A stretch of 64,000 nt of DNA, from positions 1 through 64,000 of the forward strand of contig JAFGQL010000158.1 in NCBI GenBank assembly GCA_016935695.1, given 5' to 3'. Both the position numbers and the translations under genes were made by a program. Below the pieces are notes generated by a model that was not told the origin of the DNA, made no database searches, and worked only from the letters and a program-made list of their open reading frames with translations. Positions within the stretch are counted from its first letter, which is position 1, and the number at the start of each line of letters is the position of its first letter. This DNA comes from Spirochaetales bacterium. Lineage in GTDB: Bacteria > Spirochaetota > Spirochaetia > JC444 > Marispirochaetaceae. Shown piece after piece: positions 1 through 8,343 of the stretch.

Positions 1-828
1 CCCGCTCTGGCGCCTCTGGGAGATGAATATTGCACCGTGCTCAGGGAAGGCCTCATGGGGAGATGGGTGGACAAATACGAAAACAAGGGAAAACGCTCCG
101 GCGCGTTTTCCTCAGGCAGTTATCATGGTTATCCCTATATTTTAATGAACTATAAAGAGGACGTACTCCGCGACGTTTTCACCCTGGCCCATGAAGGCGG
201 ACATTCAATGCATTCCTGGTACAGTGTCCGCAATAATCACTTTCAGAATTACAGCTATACCATTTTTGAAGCAGAAGTAGCATCGACCTTTAATGAGCAG
301 CTTCTGGCCAGGAAACTCATTAAAGAAGCTTCTGATCCTTCACTTAAAGCTTTCCTCACCGGAAAAATCGTTGACGACATAATTGCCACCATATTCCGTC
401 AGACAATGTTTGCGGAATTTGAATTAAAGTGCCACCGGATTGTCGAAGATGGGCGGCCGTTAACTGTCGAGGTACTGCGAAAAGAATACCGGGAATTGCT
501 GACAGCATATTTCGGACCAGACATGCTCCTTCACGAAGTGAGCGATCTGGAGGGCCTCCGCATTCCTCACTTTTATCGTGCTTTTTATGTGTACAAATAC
601 GCTACTGGTCTTTCGGCAAGTATCGCACTGGCAAGCCGTGTACTTGAGGGAGGGGCCCGTGAACGCGATGACTACCTTTCATTTTTAAAATCAGGTGGCT
701 CACTGTACCCCCTGGAAAGCCTGAAGCTCGCCGGCGTGGATATGGCAAGCCCTGAACCGGTAAAAAGCGCCATGTCGGTTTTTTCTTCCTATGTGGATGA
801 GCTTGAACACCTTTTACTACAGGACTGA
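1..828 (+). CDS. pepF: Oligoendopeptidase F-type M3 metallopeptidase, 3' part only
   Basis: The reading frame is open from base 1, so the gene begins upstream of the window and only about the last 275 residues are present. They carry the M3 zinc motif HEGGH (codons at 190-204) and, about 25 residues later, the Glu-rich helix FEAEVASTFNE that supplies the third zinc ligand in this family. The preceding segment, ENKGKRSGAFSSGSY followed by PYILMNY, is typical of the PepF branch. PepF enzymes cleave short peptides in the cytoplasm. The residues around the motif and the C-terminal helical domain look intact. It converges on the acyl-CoA dehydrogenase gene. The family call is secure; the substrate is not known, and the N-terminal part must be read from the neighbouring sequence. 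Confidence 0.93.
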   Translation, partial: PALAPLGDEYCTVLREGLMGRWVDKYENKGKRSGAFSSGSYHGYPYILMNYKEDVLRDVFTLAHEGGHSMHSWYSVRNNHFQNYSYTIFEAEVASTFNEQLLARKLIKEASDPSLKAFLTGKIVDDIIATIFRQTMFAEFELKCHRIVEDGRPLTVEVLRKEYRELLTAYFGPDMLLHEVSDLEGLRIPHFYRAFYVYKYATGLSASIALASRVLEGGARERDDYLSFLKSGGSLYPLESLKLAGVDMASPEPVKSAMSVFSSYVDELEHLLLQD

Positions 829-844
829 AACAATACAAATAATT

Positions 845-874
845 GCCCTCCCGAAACATCGGTTCCGGGAGGGC
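845..874. terminator. Hairpin between convergent genes
   Basis: Nine-base inverted repeat GCCCTCCCG / CGGGAGGGC with a 12-base loop, lying between the convergent peptidase and acyl-CoA dehydrogenase genes. There is no clean T-run on the plus strand. On the minus strand the stem is followed by a T-rich stretch, so it probably terminates the etf-acd operon and may act in both directions. Confidence 0.55.
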
Positions 875-937
875 TGCGTGACCCGGGTTGTACTTACCAA
901 TTCTCATCCCGTGTTACAACGGAAAACAACAGCTGTT

Positions 938-2647
938 TTATGCTATTACCTCTGAGTAATTTTTCAGTACAGATGAGGTTCCCTGAAGTATGTAATTCAT
1001 TTTCATCTCTATGCAGGGAAACATTTTATGTATGAATATTTCCGCGACTTTCAGTTTTCTTTCATCATGCTGGGCATCGCGTAGTAATAAATAACTGATA
1101 ATGATATCAGTCGTCATTTCCACTATACGCCGGGAATGATAGGTAACAAACTGTTCGTTCTCTTCTCCTTTTGCATAAACCAAAGCTTTGTCCAGATTAT
1201 TCCTTGCCTTCTTGACCATCTTGACGAGGTCCTTTCCATGGGAATAATCTTCTGCCTCATATTCATCCAGGATACCGCCTGCCACTCCGGAAGTTATACC
1301 GCCTATTGCAGCTACCACCTGCAACTGTGTAGTACCTTCGTAAATATTGGTTATTCTGGCATCACGGTAATGGCGCTCTACATTAAATTCCTTCATATAT
1401 CCTGTTCCGCCGTGGATCTGGATCGCGTCATAGGTAACCTTGTTTGACATTTCTGTATTAAACGCCTTGGCGATGGGAGTAAACAACGCCGCCAGTCTTG
1501 TGTATTTCTTTAAGTCTGATTTCGCTTCGTCGCTTCTTTCCGGGTATTTCTCGGCGAAATGCTCAAGCCCCTCTTTCAGGTCAACAAACTTGGAGGTTTC
1601 ATACATCAAGCTGCGTCCGGCTTCCATGTTCACTTTCATCTCTGTCAGCATTTCAAATACCGGAGGAAACTCCTTAATAGGCTGATCAAACTGTATCCGT
1701 TCATTGGCGTATTTCAGTGCTTCCCTGTAGGCTGCTTCTGCTATTCCCAGGGACTGTGCGGCTATACCCAAACGGGCGCTGTTCATAAGCCACATGGTAT
1801 ATTTCGTCAGTCCTCGCCGTCTTTCTCCGACAAGAGTCGCCGGCGCGTTATTGAACTGTAGTTCGCAGGTGGGAGATCCGTGAATTCCCAGTTTATTTTC
1901 AAGCCGCCGTATCTTCATGTGCTCATCCCGCTCATACAGGAAGAAAGACAAACCGCGGGCCCCTTTTGACCCCTCCTCGCTTCTGGCAAGGACAAGACCT
2001 ATTTCACCGCAGCCGTTGGTAATGAAACGTTTGACGCCATTTAAATACCACTTACCGTCCGGCCCCTGGGACGCTTTGAGTGTTACCGCCTGGAGATCAC
2101 TTCCGGCGTCCGGCTCGGTCAGAATCATCGATGATCCCACTTCGCCTGAAGCCAGCCGCGGAAGAACGGCATTTTTCTGCTCTTCAGAACCGAATTTGCA
2201 CAGGGTTTCAGCGATATCCTGCTGCAAACCGAAATTGAGGAATGACCCGTCCGCACGGGAGACCATCTCCGCCGCAGCACACAAGATGGTTGTGGGAGCG
2301 TTTAAGCCTCCGTATTTCCTTGGCAGGGCAAAACCCATCAGGTCAGCTTTTGCAAGGATATCCAGGGCAAGTCTGGTACCTTTTGCGTACTGCACTTCGC
2401 CGTTTACAAGTTTCACCCCTTCTTCGTCGACTTCCGCGGCGTACGGTTCAAGCACCTCCGCGCATATTTTTCCCACCAGTTCAAGAATCTTCAGGTAGGA
2501 GTCTTTCGCATCCTCGACATCCACTGGCGCGTGAGAATACAGGTCCTTTTCGGAGAAATCGTCTTCTTTAAGTCTGATAATCCTGTCCATGTCCATGTGC
2601 TCCAGATGGAACAGAATATCTTTGTTATCAAGTAAAAAGTTTTCCAT
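938..2647 (-). CDS. Acyl-CoA dehydrogenase, long form with C-terminal extension
   Basis: This is a flavoprotein that oxidises acyl-CoA to 2-enoyl-CoA and passes electrons to ETF. It has the N-terminal helical domain, the beta domain with LTEPDAGSD and KRFITNG, and the C-terminal helical domain with IHGGTGYMKEF. The IYEGTTQLQ motif near residue 450 holds the Glu that is the catalytic base in MCAD-like enzymes. At 569 residues it is about 180 longer than short- or medium-chain enzymes; the extra length is at both ends, including a helical tail of about 110 residues, as in the long ACAD subgroup. A good AAGGAGA site precedes the ATG. It lies 10 bp after etfA and is the last gene of etfB-etfA-acd. 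The chain-length specificity cannot be read from the sequence. Confidence 0.93.
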   Translation of the reverse strand: MENFLLDNKDILFHLEHMDMDRIIRLKEDDFSEKDLYSHAPVDVEDAKDSYLKILELVGKICAEVLEPYAAEVDEEGVKLVNGEVQYAKGTRLALDILAKADLMGFALPRKYGGLNAPTTILCAAAEMVSRADGSFLNFGLQQDIAETLCKFGSEEQKNAVLPRLASGEVGSSMILTEPDAGSDLQAVTLKASQGPDGKWYLNGVKRFITNGCGEIGLVLARSEEGSKGARGLSFFLYERDEHMKIRRLENKLGIHGSPTCELQFNNAPATLVGERRRGLTKYTMWLMNSARLGIAAQSLGIAEAAYREALKYANERIQFDQPIKEFPPVFEMLTEMKVNMEAGRSLMYETSKFVDLKEGLEHFAEKYPERSDEAKSDLKKYTRLAALFTPIAKAFNTEMSNKVTYDAIQIHGGTGYMKEFNVERHYRDARITNIYEGTTQLQVVAAIGGITSGVAGGILDEYEAEDYSHGKDLVKMVKKARNNLDKALVYAKGEENEQFVTYHSRRIVEMTTDIIISYLLLRDAQHDERKLKVAEIFIHKMFPCIEMKMNYILQGTSSVLKNYSEVIA

Positions 2648-2657
2648 TCTTTTCTCC

Positions 2658-3671
2658 TTATGCCTTTGCCTTGTACGCTTTGATGAATTTGGGGATTACG
2701 TCTTTCAAATCACCTACAATACCGTAATGAGCCACCTGAAAAATGGGCGCTTCTGGATCTGAATTTATGGCAATGATGCGTGATGATTCCGCCATACCCG
2801 CTCTGTGCTGAATTGATCCGGAAATACCGCAGGCAATATAGAGTTTTGGCCGGACAGTGGTACCGGTCTGACCGATCTGGTGTTCCTTTGCCACGAAGCC
2901 TGCGTCCACCGCCGCTCTCGACGCCCCCACTTCACCGCCGAGGGTATGTGCAAGATCCTTTATGAGGTTGAAATCATCCTTGCTGCCGACCCCGATACCT
3001 CCCGCGACAATTATATGAGAGCCTTTCAGATTCACGCTTTTCGCTTCTTTTACGCGTTTAATGATTTCTGTCGGGAAATCCTGATCGCCAAATTCAATGT
3101 CCATTTTGGTGATGGTACCCTTTGCAGCGTCATCGGGTTCCCTCATCTTCATAACGCCTTCACGTACTGTCGCCATTTGAGGAAACCGTTCCGGAGATAC
3201 AATCGTGGCCACAATATTCCCGCCAAAAGCCGGGCGGATCTGGTACAGGATGTTTTCGAAAACCTTGTCTTTGTAGGAGTATTCGCCTATCTGCAAGTCC
3301 GTACAATCCGCCGTTAATCCAACTTTCAAGGAGGAAGCGATACGAGGGCCTAAATCGCGGCCGGTTGTAGTCGCACCGTACAAAACAATCTGAGGCTGAT
3401 ATTTCTTGATTACCTGGGTCATTACCTTCGCGTAGGGAACAGGAGTATAATATGCAAGACGCTTATCATCTATGCATACGACTTCAGCGGCGCCGTACTG
3501 GATCGCTTTTTGCGCCTCTTTTTCTATTCCGTGTCCCGGAAGGACGCCTGTTACCGAAACGCCGAGCCTGGCTGCCAGCTCACTCGCTTTAGAAACCAGC
3601 TCAAGACTTACATCCACTATTTTCCCTTCATCCTGCTGGATGAAAACCATTACGTTGTTTTTCGTGCTCAC
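2658..3671 (-). CDS. etfA: Electron transfer flavoprotein alpha subunit
   Basis: 337 residues, the usual EtfA length. The C-terminal FAD domain contains VAGGIGVGSKDDF, GASRAAVDAGF, QIGQTGTTVRPKLYIACGIS and INSDPEAPIFQVAHYGIVGD, all typical of EtfA. It forms a heterodimer with EtfB and carries electrons between the adjacent acyl-CoA dehydrogenase and another redox partner. The start is a GTG preceded by AAGGAGA at five bases. It sits 14 bp after etfB. The resemblance to clostridial sequences suggests the electron-bifurcating class, but that is my inference and needs a tree that includes known bifurcating ETFs. Confidence 0.95.
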   Translation of the reverse strand: MSTKNNVMVFIQQDEGKIVDVSLELVSKASELAARLGVSVTGVLPGHGIEKEAQKAIQYGAAEVVCIDDKRLAYYTPVPYAKVMTQVIKKYQPQIVLYGATTTGRDLGPRIASSLKVGLTADCTDLQIGEYSYKDKVFENILYQIRPAFGGNIVATIVSPERFPQMATVREGVMKMREPDDAAKGTITKMDIEFGDQDFPTEIIKRVKEAKSVNLKGSHIIVAGGIGVGSKDDFNLIKDLAHTLGGEVGASRAAVDAGFVAKEHQIGQTGTTVRPKLYIACGISGSIQHRAGMAESSRIIAINSDPEAPIFQVAHYGIVGDLKDVIPKFIKAYKAKA

Positions 3672-3685
3672 TTCTTTCTCCTTGC

Positions 3686-4567
3686 CTATCCCAGTGTATG
3701 GTCCGCAATCAGATCATGGACCATCGATGAAACAGCTTCTTCTGTATTCTCTACCATTCGTATTTCACCCGATTTCAGGACTACTGACTCAATTTTCTTT
3801 ACCTTTGTCGGTGAACCGGCAAGTCCGCAGCTTTGTACATCAGCACCTAATGCTTCTATGTCCCACAGATGGATGTAATTGGTATCCTTGAGTTTGGATG
3901 TATCGTCCATATAGCTTTCGTCATATCCGGCCGAGGTAACCTCGGTGGACGCGTTTTTATAGCTAAGCATTCTTATCGCTGATGGCGGACGGGGAGAAAA
4001 ACCTTCATCTGTCATGGTAAGCAGAACAGGCAGTCCGCATTTAACCACCTCATAACCGCCCTCTATGGACCTTTTGGCTGTGACAGTCTTTTTCTTTCCG
4101 TCAAGATCTTCTATGCCGGAAACACAGGTAATCTGATTAATACCGAGTTTCTCGGCCGTTTGCGGTCCAACCTGGGCAGTATCACCGTCTATGGCCTGTC
4201 TTCCGCAGAATACAATATCAAAAGCCCCTGTTTTTTCTATTGCGCATTTGAGCGCATACGAGGTGGCGAGAGTATCTGCTGCGGCAAATCTTCTATCAGA
4301 CACCAGCGCGACAGTATCCGCGCCGCGGTAGAGTGATTCCTTTAATACCTGTACTGCCGATGCAGGCCCCATGGTAATGACCGTAACCTTGGACCCTGGG
4401 TTTTGTTCCTTAACCTGTAACGCGGCCTCCAGCGCATGGAGGTCCTCGGGATTGAAAATGGCGGGAAGCGCCGCCCTGTTGACCGTTCCGTCCTCTTTCA
4501 TTGCCTCTCCGGAAATGTTTTGAGTGTCTGGAACCTGCTTCACTAACACAATGAGGTTCAAGCCCAT
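3686..4567 (-). CDS. etfB: Electron transfer flavoprotein beta subunit
   Basis: EtfB starts with MGLNLIVLVKQVPDT and contains the nucleotide-binding stretch QAIDGDTAQVGPQ, a form common in anaerobic, often bifurcating, ETFs. I use the ATG at 4567 because AAGGAG lies just upstream and the mature-like start MGLNLIV matches the family. An upstream in-frame ATG at 4699 would add 44 unrelated residues. This gives 293 residues, slightly longer than the classic 250-265. It is the first gene of etfB-etfA-acd. Confidence 0.95.
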   Translation of the reverse strand: MGLNLIVLVKQVPDTQNISGEAMKEDGTVNRAALPAIFNPEDLHALEAALQVKEQNPGSKVTVITMGPASAVQVLKESLYRGADTVALVSDRRFAAADTLATSYALKCAIEKTGAFDIVFCGRQAIDGDTAQVGPQTAEKLGINQITCVSGIEDLDGKKKTVTAKRSIEGGYEVVKCGLPVLLTMTDEGFSPRPPSAIRMLSYKNASTEVTSAGYDESYMDDTSKLKDTNYIHLWDIEALGADVQSCGLAGSPTKVKKIESVVLKSGEIRMVENTEEAVSSMVHDLIADHTLG

Positions 4568-4625
4568 TCTTTTCTCCTTATTGAAAATAAAACCAATTTT
4601 GGGATTGTAAAAATGATTGCTACTA

Positions 4626-4653
4626 CTATAAGGGCTTACCTTTAAGAGCGCAA
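4626..4653 (-). promoter_or_regulatory. Possible promoter of the etfB operon
   Basis: On the minus strand TTGCGC and TTATAG are separated by 16 bases, about 60 bases before the etfB start. The match to a housekeeping promoter is moderate. Nothing better was found in this divergent intergenic region. Confidence 0.35.
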
Positions 4654-4787
4654 GCAAAATCGGCCGGTAACCGACATATAAATTTCGTGTCAACTTCAAT
4701 TAAGGAACATAGCTGAAATTTTACTTCACAAATTGGAATTTCGGGTTTATGATAATTCCTATATTCTGTTAAAAGAGGTATCTGCGC

Positions 4788-5228
4788 ATGTCCAGGAAAA
4801 GTGAGGCGGTTCAACATTTCAATGAAGGCTTTAACTGCTGCAAAGCCGTGGTAAGTGCGTTCGCTGCAGATATCGCCATAGACGAAAAAACACGGACATG
4901 TATGATGACTCCGTATCGTGCACTCCTCGGGAGCCCTCAGGGTTTGTGCGGTGTTGTTGCCGGCGGCGTGAGGATCATAGAATTATCAGAAAAAAACAAA
5001 TCCCGTGCTATGGCTCTCGTCGGTGAATTCAAACAGCGGTTCCTTGACAAGTATAAAACAGTCGCCTGCTGTGACCTTTTAGGCTGCGACCTGAGCACCT
5101 ATGAAGGCACATTCAAGGAAATTGAAGAAAACCTCTGCGCAACCCACTGTGTGCGTTATGTAGAGGACGTTGTCGATATGCTGGAAGAACTATTGTCGTT
5201 AAAACCGCTTGAAATCACCCCCAACTGA
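4788..5228 (+). CDS. C_GCAxxG_C_C family redox-cysteine protein
   Basis: 146 residues with the spaced cysteines of the C_GCAxxG_C_C family: FNCCKAVVSAF near residue 17, LCGVVAGG in the middle, then CCDLLGCDL and CATHCVRYVED near the end. Family members are small cysteine-rich proteins, often found near redox enzymes in anaerobes; their function is not established. The central motif here is CGVVAGG rather than the consensus GCGAxxG, so one glycine position differs. The gene is transcribed divergently from etfB and followed by tRNA-Leu. Metal binding is plausible from the cysteines but not shown. Confidence 0.8.
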   Translation: MSRKSEAVQHFNEGFNCCKAVVSAFAADIAIDEKTRTCMMTPYRALLGSPQGLCGVVAGGVRIIELSEKNKSRAMALVGEFKQRFLDKYKTVACCDLLGCDLSTYEGTFKEIEENLCATHCVRYVEDVVDMLEELLSLKPLEITPN

Positions 5229-5274
5229 CCATTTTTTTATTAAGCACTGGTATAGTTTCACCGGGTAACGAAGG

Positions 5275-5303
5275 TTGACAAAGTATTGCTCCGTGTGTAA
5301 TAT
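5275..5303 (+). promoter_or_regulatory. Promoter of tRNA-Leu
   Basis: TTGACA, 17 bases, TAATAT. The predicted transcript would start about 30 bases before the tRNA, and the leader contains a small hairpin (ACGAC / GTCGT). Confidence 0.8.
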
Positions 5304-5341
5304 TGGCACGCTTACGAACGACGCAGAATGTCGTTGCACTT

Positions 5342-5425
5342 GCGGCGGTGGTGAAATTGGTAGACACGCTAGCTTGAGGGGCTAGTGGGAGTTATCCCGT
5401 GCTGGTTCAAGTCCAGTTCGCCGCA
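5342..5425 (+). tRNA. tRNA-Leu (anticodon GAG)
   Basis: 84 bases with a seven-pair acceptor stem GCGGCGG / TCGCCGC, a D-arm containing GGTAGACAC, an anticodon stem CTAGC / GCTAG with loop TTGAGGG (anticodon GAG), a long variable arm as in class II tRNAs, and a T-arm with GGTTCAAGTCC. The discriminator base is A. CCA is not encoded. The last 18 bases are repeated downstream at 5582-5599. Confidence 0.95.
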
Positions 5426-5460
5426 AAGTAAAACATCCGGTTACAACCGGATGTTTTTTT
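5408..5460 (+). repeat. 53-bp direct repeat, copy 1 (tRNA-Leu 3' end plus terminator)
   Basis: This segment is identical base for base to 5582-5634. It comprises the last 18 bases of tRNA-Leu and the following terminator. The two copies are 174 bp apart, start to start. The arrangement resembles the left and right ends left by integration into a tRNA 3' end, although a simple tandem duplication is also possible. Confidence 0.9.
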
Positions 5461-5462
5461 TT
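5431..5462 (+). terminator. Terminator of tRNA-Leu
   Basis: Stem ACATCCGG / CCGGATGT with a six-base loop and a run of nine T. It begins a few bases after the tRNA. Confidence 0.92.
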
Positions 5463-5581
5463 AGAACGGGACTTGAATAGAGTGAGCGCCGACCATCCGG
5501 GAGGAACAGGCGGCAGGGATGCCGCCGGAAGCGAACGGCAGGGGCCTTGCAGGAGCAGACAGGACGGCTGCGACGGAAAGG
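5461..5581. other. GC-rich 121-bp segment between the two direct repeats
   Basis: By hand count about 78 of 121 bases are G or C, clearly richer than the surroundings. It contains short dyads such as GGCGGC / GCCGCC and the purine-rich run GGAGGAACAGG. No convincing gene is present: the reading frames that cross it run on into the tRNA repeat and have no start with a ribosome site. It could be the body of a very small mobile or interspersed repeat. Confidence 0.6.
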
Positions 5582-5634
5582 CAAGTCCAGTTCGCCGCAA
5601 AGTAAAACATCCGGTTACAACCGGATGTTTTTTT
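5582..5634 (+). repeat. 53-bp direct repeat, copy 2
   Basis: Second identical copy of tRNA-Leu 3' end plus terminator. It has only the last 18 tRNA bases, so it cannot make a tRNA. Its T-run overlaps the stop codon of the convergent HAD gene, and its hairpin (about 5605-5634) probably terminates transcription from both sides. Confidence 0.9.
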
Positions 5635-6361
5635 ATTGAATACTTCCCATCTCATTAATGAAATCCGACAAAGAAAATACTGGAACCTTGTTCTGTGAAA
5701 GCCAGTCCTTCTGTACATAACCCCAGGAAGCCAGTGCCGCTTTCAGCGGCAGATCTTCCATTCCGTTAAAATGATCTATCTGATCATCAATGAAAAAAGC
5801 GGAAACTGCTCCGTGCATTTGCAAAACATCCATAATTATCTGAGCCTTGGGCGTTGTGGAAGAATACAGTATTCGATCAATGTGCCAGGTCACCCCATGA
5901 AAGGCAAGTATTTCCTGAATGAACTGGGCTTTTTTTGTAGACAGAATGTAGACGCAAGGGCTCTGCGCCCACAACCGCAGATACCTGGACAGCGGCTCGT
6001 ACATGCGGTTGAGTGAAAGCCAGAAATCCCGCTGCGTATCCAGCATGTCGTTTCTGACCTGGTATAAAAGTTTATGGAACTCCTCTGAAGCTTTTTCACC
6101 GTTGACCTTCAGAATACGGTCAAACTCATCCTGTGATGAACAGCTTGATCGTTCATCAATCATTTTATGCAGTAGTACATAATCAGCGCCTCTTCGTATG
6201 AACGGACGTAAGCGTCTGAATTCCCTGTAATGCTCAATATCGATTTCAGGAGGCACAACACCTTTATATTTGTGATAATACGCAATAAATGAGCTGGTAA
6301 AGCATTCTCTGAACGAGTCGCAGAGCACACCGTCAAAATCCAGAAAGTAAATCTTATTCAC
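5633..6361 (-). CDS. HAD-superfamily hydrolase
   Basis: The sequence begins with the HAD motif I, KIYFLDFDGVLCDSF, and later has YILSTKK (motif II region) and AFFIDDQIDH (motif IV). It therefore looks like an active Mg-dependent phosphatase or related HAD enzyme of about 242 residues. I place the start at a GTG at 6361 because AAGGA lies seven bases upstream and motif I then starts at residue 8, as usual. A longer reading from 6451 would overlap the divergent glucokinase gene. The stop codon is formed partly by the T-run of the downstream repeat. The substrate is unknown. Confidence 0.82.
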   Translation of the reverse strand: MNKIYFLDFDGVLCDSFRECFTSSFIAYYHKYKGVVPPEIDIEHYREFRRLRPFIRRGADYVLLHKMIDERSSCSSQDEFDRILKVNGEKASEEFHKLLYQVRNDMLDTQRDFWLSLNRMYEPLSRYLRLWAQSPCVYILSTKKAQFIQEILAFHGVTWHIDRILYSSTTPKAQIIMDVLQMHGAVSAFFIDDQIDHFNGMEDLPLKAALASWGYVQKDWLSQNKVPVFSLSDFINEMGSIQ

Positions 6362-6431
6362 CCTGTATTCCTTGATTTTTTCAACTATCTTTGAGATATT
6401 TTCATAGAATTTATCACGTATAGAGGCGCAT

Positions 6432-7487
6432 GTGAAAGCTATCTGGTACACAAAAGACCATTCCTTTGATTACTACATTCTCGCGGGAGACATCGGCGGC
6501 ACGAACACCAACCTGGCAATTGTAGGTAAACGGAATGGGGGGTTCAACCTTGTACTGGAATGCGTTTTCGACAGCCATACACAGATATCCCTTTCACAGC
6601 CGGTCCGTGATATCCTTGCCCATGGAGGCCCTGAACTGCGGCCTGTGAAGTGCTGTATTTCAGCCGCCGGTCCAGTAAAACACAACTACTGCCAGCTTAC
6701 AAACCAGAGCTGGAATATTGACGGTAACGCCTTAAGCAGGGAATTCGGGATTCCCGTCCTTGTAATAAATGATTTCCTGGGATTAAGTTACGGCATACCC
6801 TTGCTGGACACGAAAAACCCTGACTCCATAACCAAACTGCCCAATATCAGAGGCGGATTCGGAGAAAAACACGGAGATACCTGCTGTATTGTGGGCGCAG
6901 GCACCGGCCTGGGCGTCGGATGCGTCACAGGCACCGCGTCCTCACTTTTTGCCATTCCTACCGAGGGCGGTCATGTGGATTTCGCGGCTTTTGACGCGGA
7001 AAGCGAAGAACTTGTTCAATTTCTGAAAGAAACCTACGGTGGGTATCCCGATGCAGAAAGTCTCGTGTCCGGTCAGGGCTTGAATAATATTTTTGATTTC
7101 CACCTGAAAAACAGGATTCAAAACCCTGACAGCCTTGTACAGGAAATTGCCGCTGTCCCGCGCAAGGACAGACCTCCCCTCATCTCCAGAGGCTGTAATG
7201 ATAGCCGTCAGCTTCGCGCCATAATGGAGTTATTCGTTAAATGCTACGGCAGGGTTGCTTCAAACTGCAGTCTCTCGTATCTGTCCACAGGAGGTGTTTA
7301 TCTGGCCGGCGGCATTGCGGCGAAAAATGAACAGTTGTTTATAGAAAACAATATTTTCATGAACTGTTTCGTACAAAATATGCGGCCGCATTTTCAGAAA
7401 CTCCTTGAATCCATTCCTGTATATATCGTCAGAGATTACAACACCAGTCTTTTGGGAGCGGCGAACGCCGCAGACCTGCTTTTATGA
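6432..7487 (+). CDS. glk: Glucokinase, Glk family
   Basis: This enzyme phosphorylates glucose with ATP in the cytoplasm. It shows the ASKHA ATP-binding start LAGDIGGTNTNLAIVG, the INDFLGLSYG segment, GAGTGLGVG, and PTEGGHVDFAAF, all characteristic of bacterial hexokinase-type glucokinase rather than ROK kinases. Length is 351 residues, slightly over the E. coli enzyme. The start is a GTG with GAGG five bases upstream; the first 15 residues are not conserved-looking, so a later start is possible. The stop overlaps the nudC ATG (ATGA), indicating translational coupling. Confidence 0.88.
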   Translation: MKAIWYTKDHSFDYYILAGDIGGTNTNLAIVGKRNGGFNLVLECVFDSHTQISLSQPVRDILAHGGPELRPVKCCISAAGPVKHNYCQLTNQSWNIDGNALSREFGIPVLVINDFLGLSYGIPLLDTKNPDSITKLPNIRGGFGEKHGDTCCIVGAGTGLGVGCVTGTASSLFAIPTEGGHVDFAAFDAESEELVQFLKETYGGYPDAESLVSGQGLNNIFDFHLKNRIQNPDSLVQEIAAVPRKDRPPLISRGCNDSRQLRAIMELFVKCYGRVASNCSLSYLSTGGVYLAGGIAAKNEQLFIENNIFMNCFVQNMRPHFQKLLESIPVYIVRDYNTSLLGAANAADLLL

Positions 7488-8293
7488 GTTTCCATGCCCG
7501 ATGGGGCCCTGTAGAAACACCGTCAGATACTGATTACCTCGTCCTGCTTGATGATGATTCGGTTCTTTTTCATACTGACGAAAACCGTCTTCCGTTATTC
7601 AATGAGGCAGCTGTCGTGACGGAAACTCAGCAATTAATCCATCTGGGAGATGTAAACGGATCGCGGATATTGTTGGGATTGTCCGCACCAAAAGAAACGG
7701 AATCTTTGCGTTCAGTACCCCTCCGTTCACTTCTCGCGGTCCTGGATAATGATCAGTTCAAGGCATTAAGCGCGGCGAAAACAACCTTCCATTGGCTTTT
7801 GAATAACCGGTACTGCGGCCGCTGCGGAAGTATCACCTCCCGGAACTCCCGCGAGCGCTCTATTTTCTGCCCGGCCTGCGGTCATACAATCTTTCCCAAA
7901 ATTTCTCCTGCAGTAATTGTCGCCGTTATAAATGGCGATCAGATATTACTTGCCCATAACAAAAGGTTTTCTACCGCAATGTACTCTTTGGTCGCGGGAT
8001 TTATAGACCCGGGAGAGGACATCAATGCAGCCGCTGTCAGGGAAGTGAAAGAGGAAACAGACATAGAAATTGCCAACCTTCGTTTTTTCTCAAGCCAGCC
8101 CTGGCCTTTTCCAGATTCTCTTATGATCGGGCTGATAGCCGATTATAAGTCCGGTACGCCATCTGCAGATGGGGACGAGGTAGATGACGCCCGATGGTTT
8201 TACCTGAACGATCTTCCCCAAGTACCGGGTAAAGGCAGCATAGCACGGACGCTTTTGGAATACCTTTGCCCCTACTTGAGCAGCCAGCCCTAA
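7484..8293 (+). CDS. nudC: NAD+ diphosphatase (NudC-type Nudix hydrolase)
   Basis: 269 residues. A zinc ribbon with Cys 111, 114, 129 and 132 precedes the Nudix box (about residues 172-194), followed by SQPWPFPDS, the motif that marks the NudC subfamily. These enzymes cleave NAD(H) to NMN and AMP, and can remove NAD caps from RNA. In the Nudix box the usual EExG is EETD, so the final Gly is replaced, while the catalytic REVKEE acidic residues remain. It overlaps glk by four bases. Confidence 0.9.
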   Translation: MSFHARWGPVETPSDTDYLVLLDDDSVLFHTDENRLPLFNEAAVVTETQQLIHLGDVNGSRILLGLSAPKETESLRSVPLRSLLAVLDNDQFKALSAAKTTFHWLLNNRYCGRCGSITSRNSRERSIFCPACGHTIFPKISPAVIVAVINGDQILLAHNKRFSTAMYSLVAGFIDPGEDINAAAVREVKEETDIEIANLRFFSSQPWPFPDSLMIGLIADYKSGTPSADGDEVDDARWFYLNDLPQVPGKGSIARTLLEYLCPYLSSQP

Positions 8294-8343
8294 GGCTCTA
8301 CAATTACCTTAATGTCGGTTACCGGCCGGCTTCTGGAGGAGTC

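Noticed and set aside
5342..5640. Prophage or integrative element with integrase at tRNA-Leu
   Set aside because: Only 121 bases lie between the repeats, with no coding capacity for an integrase. The repeat itself is kept as a finding.
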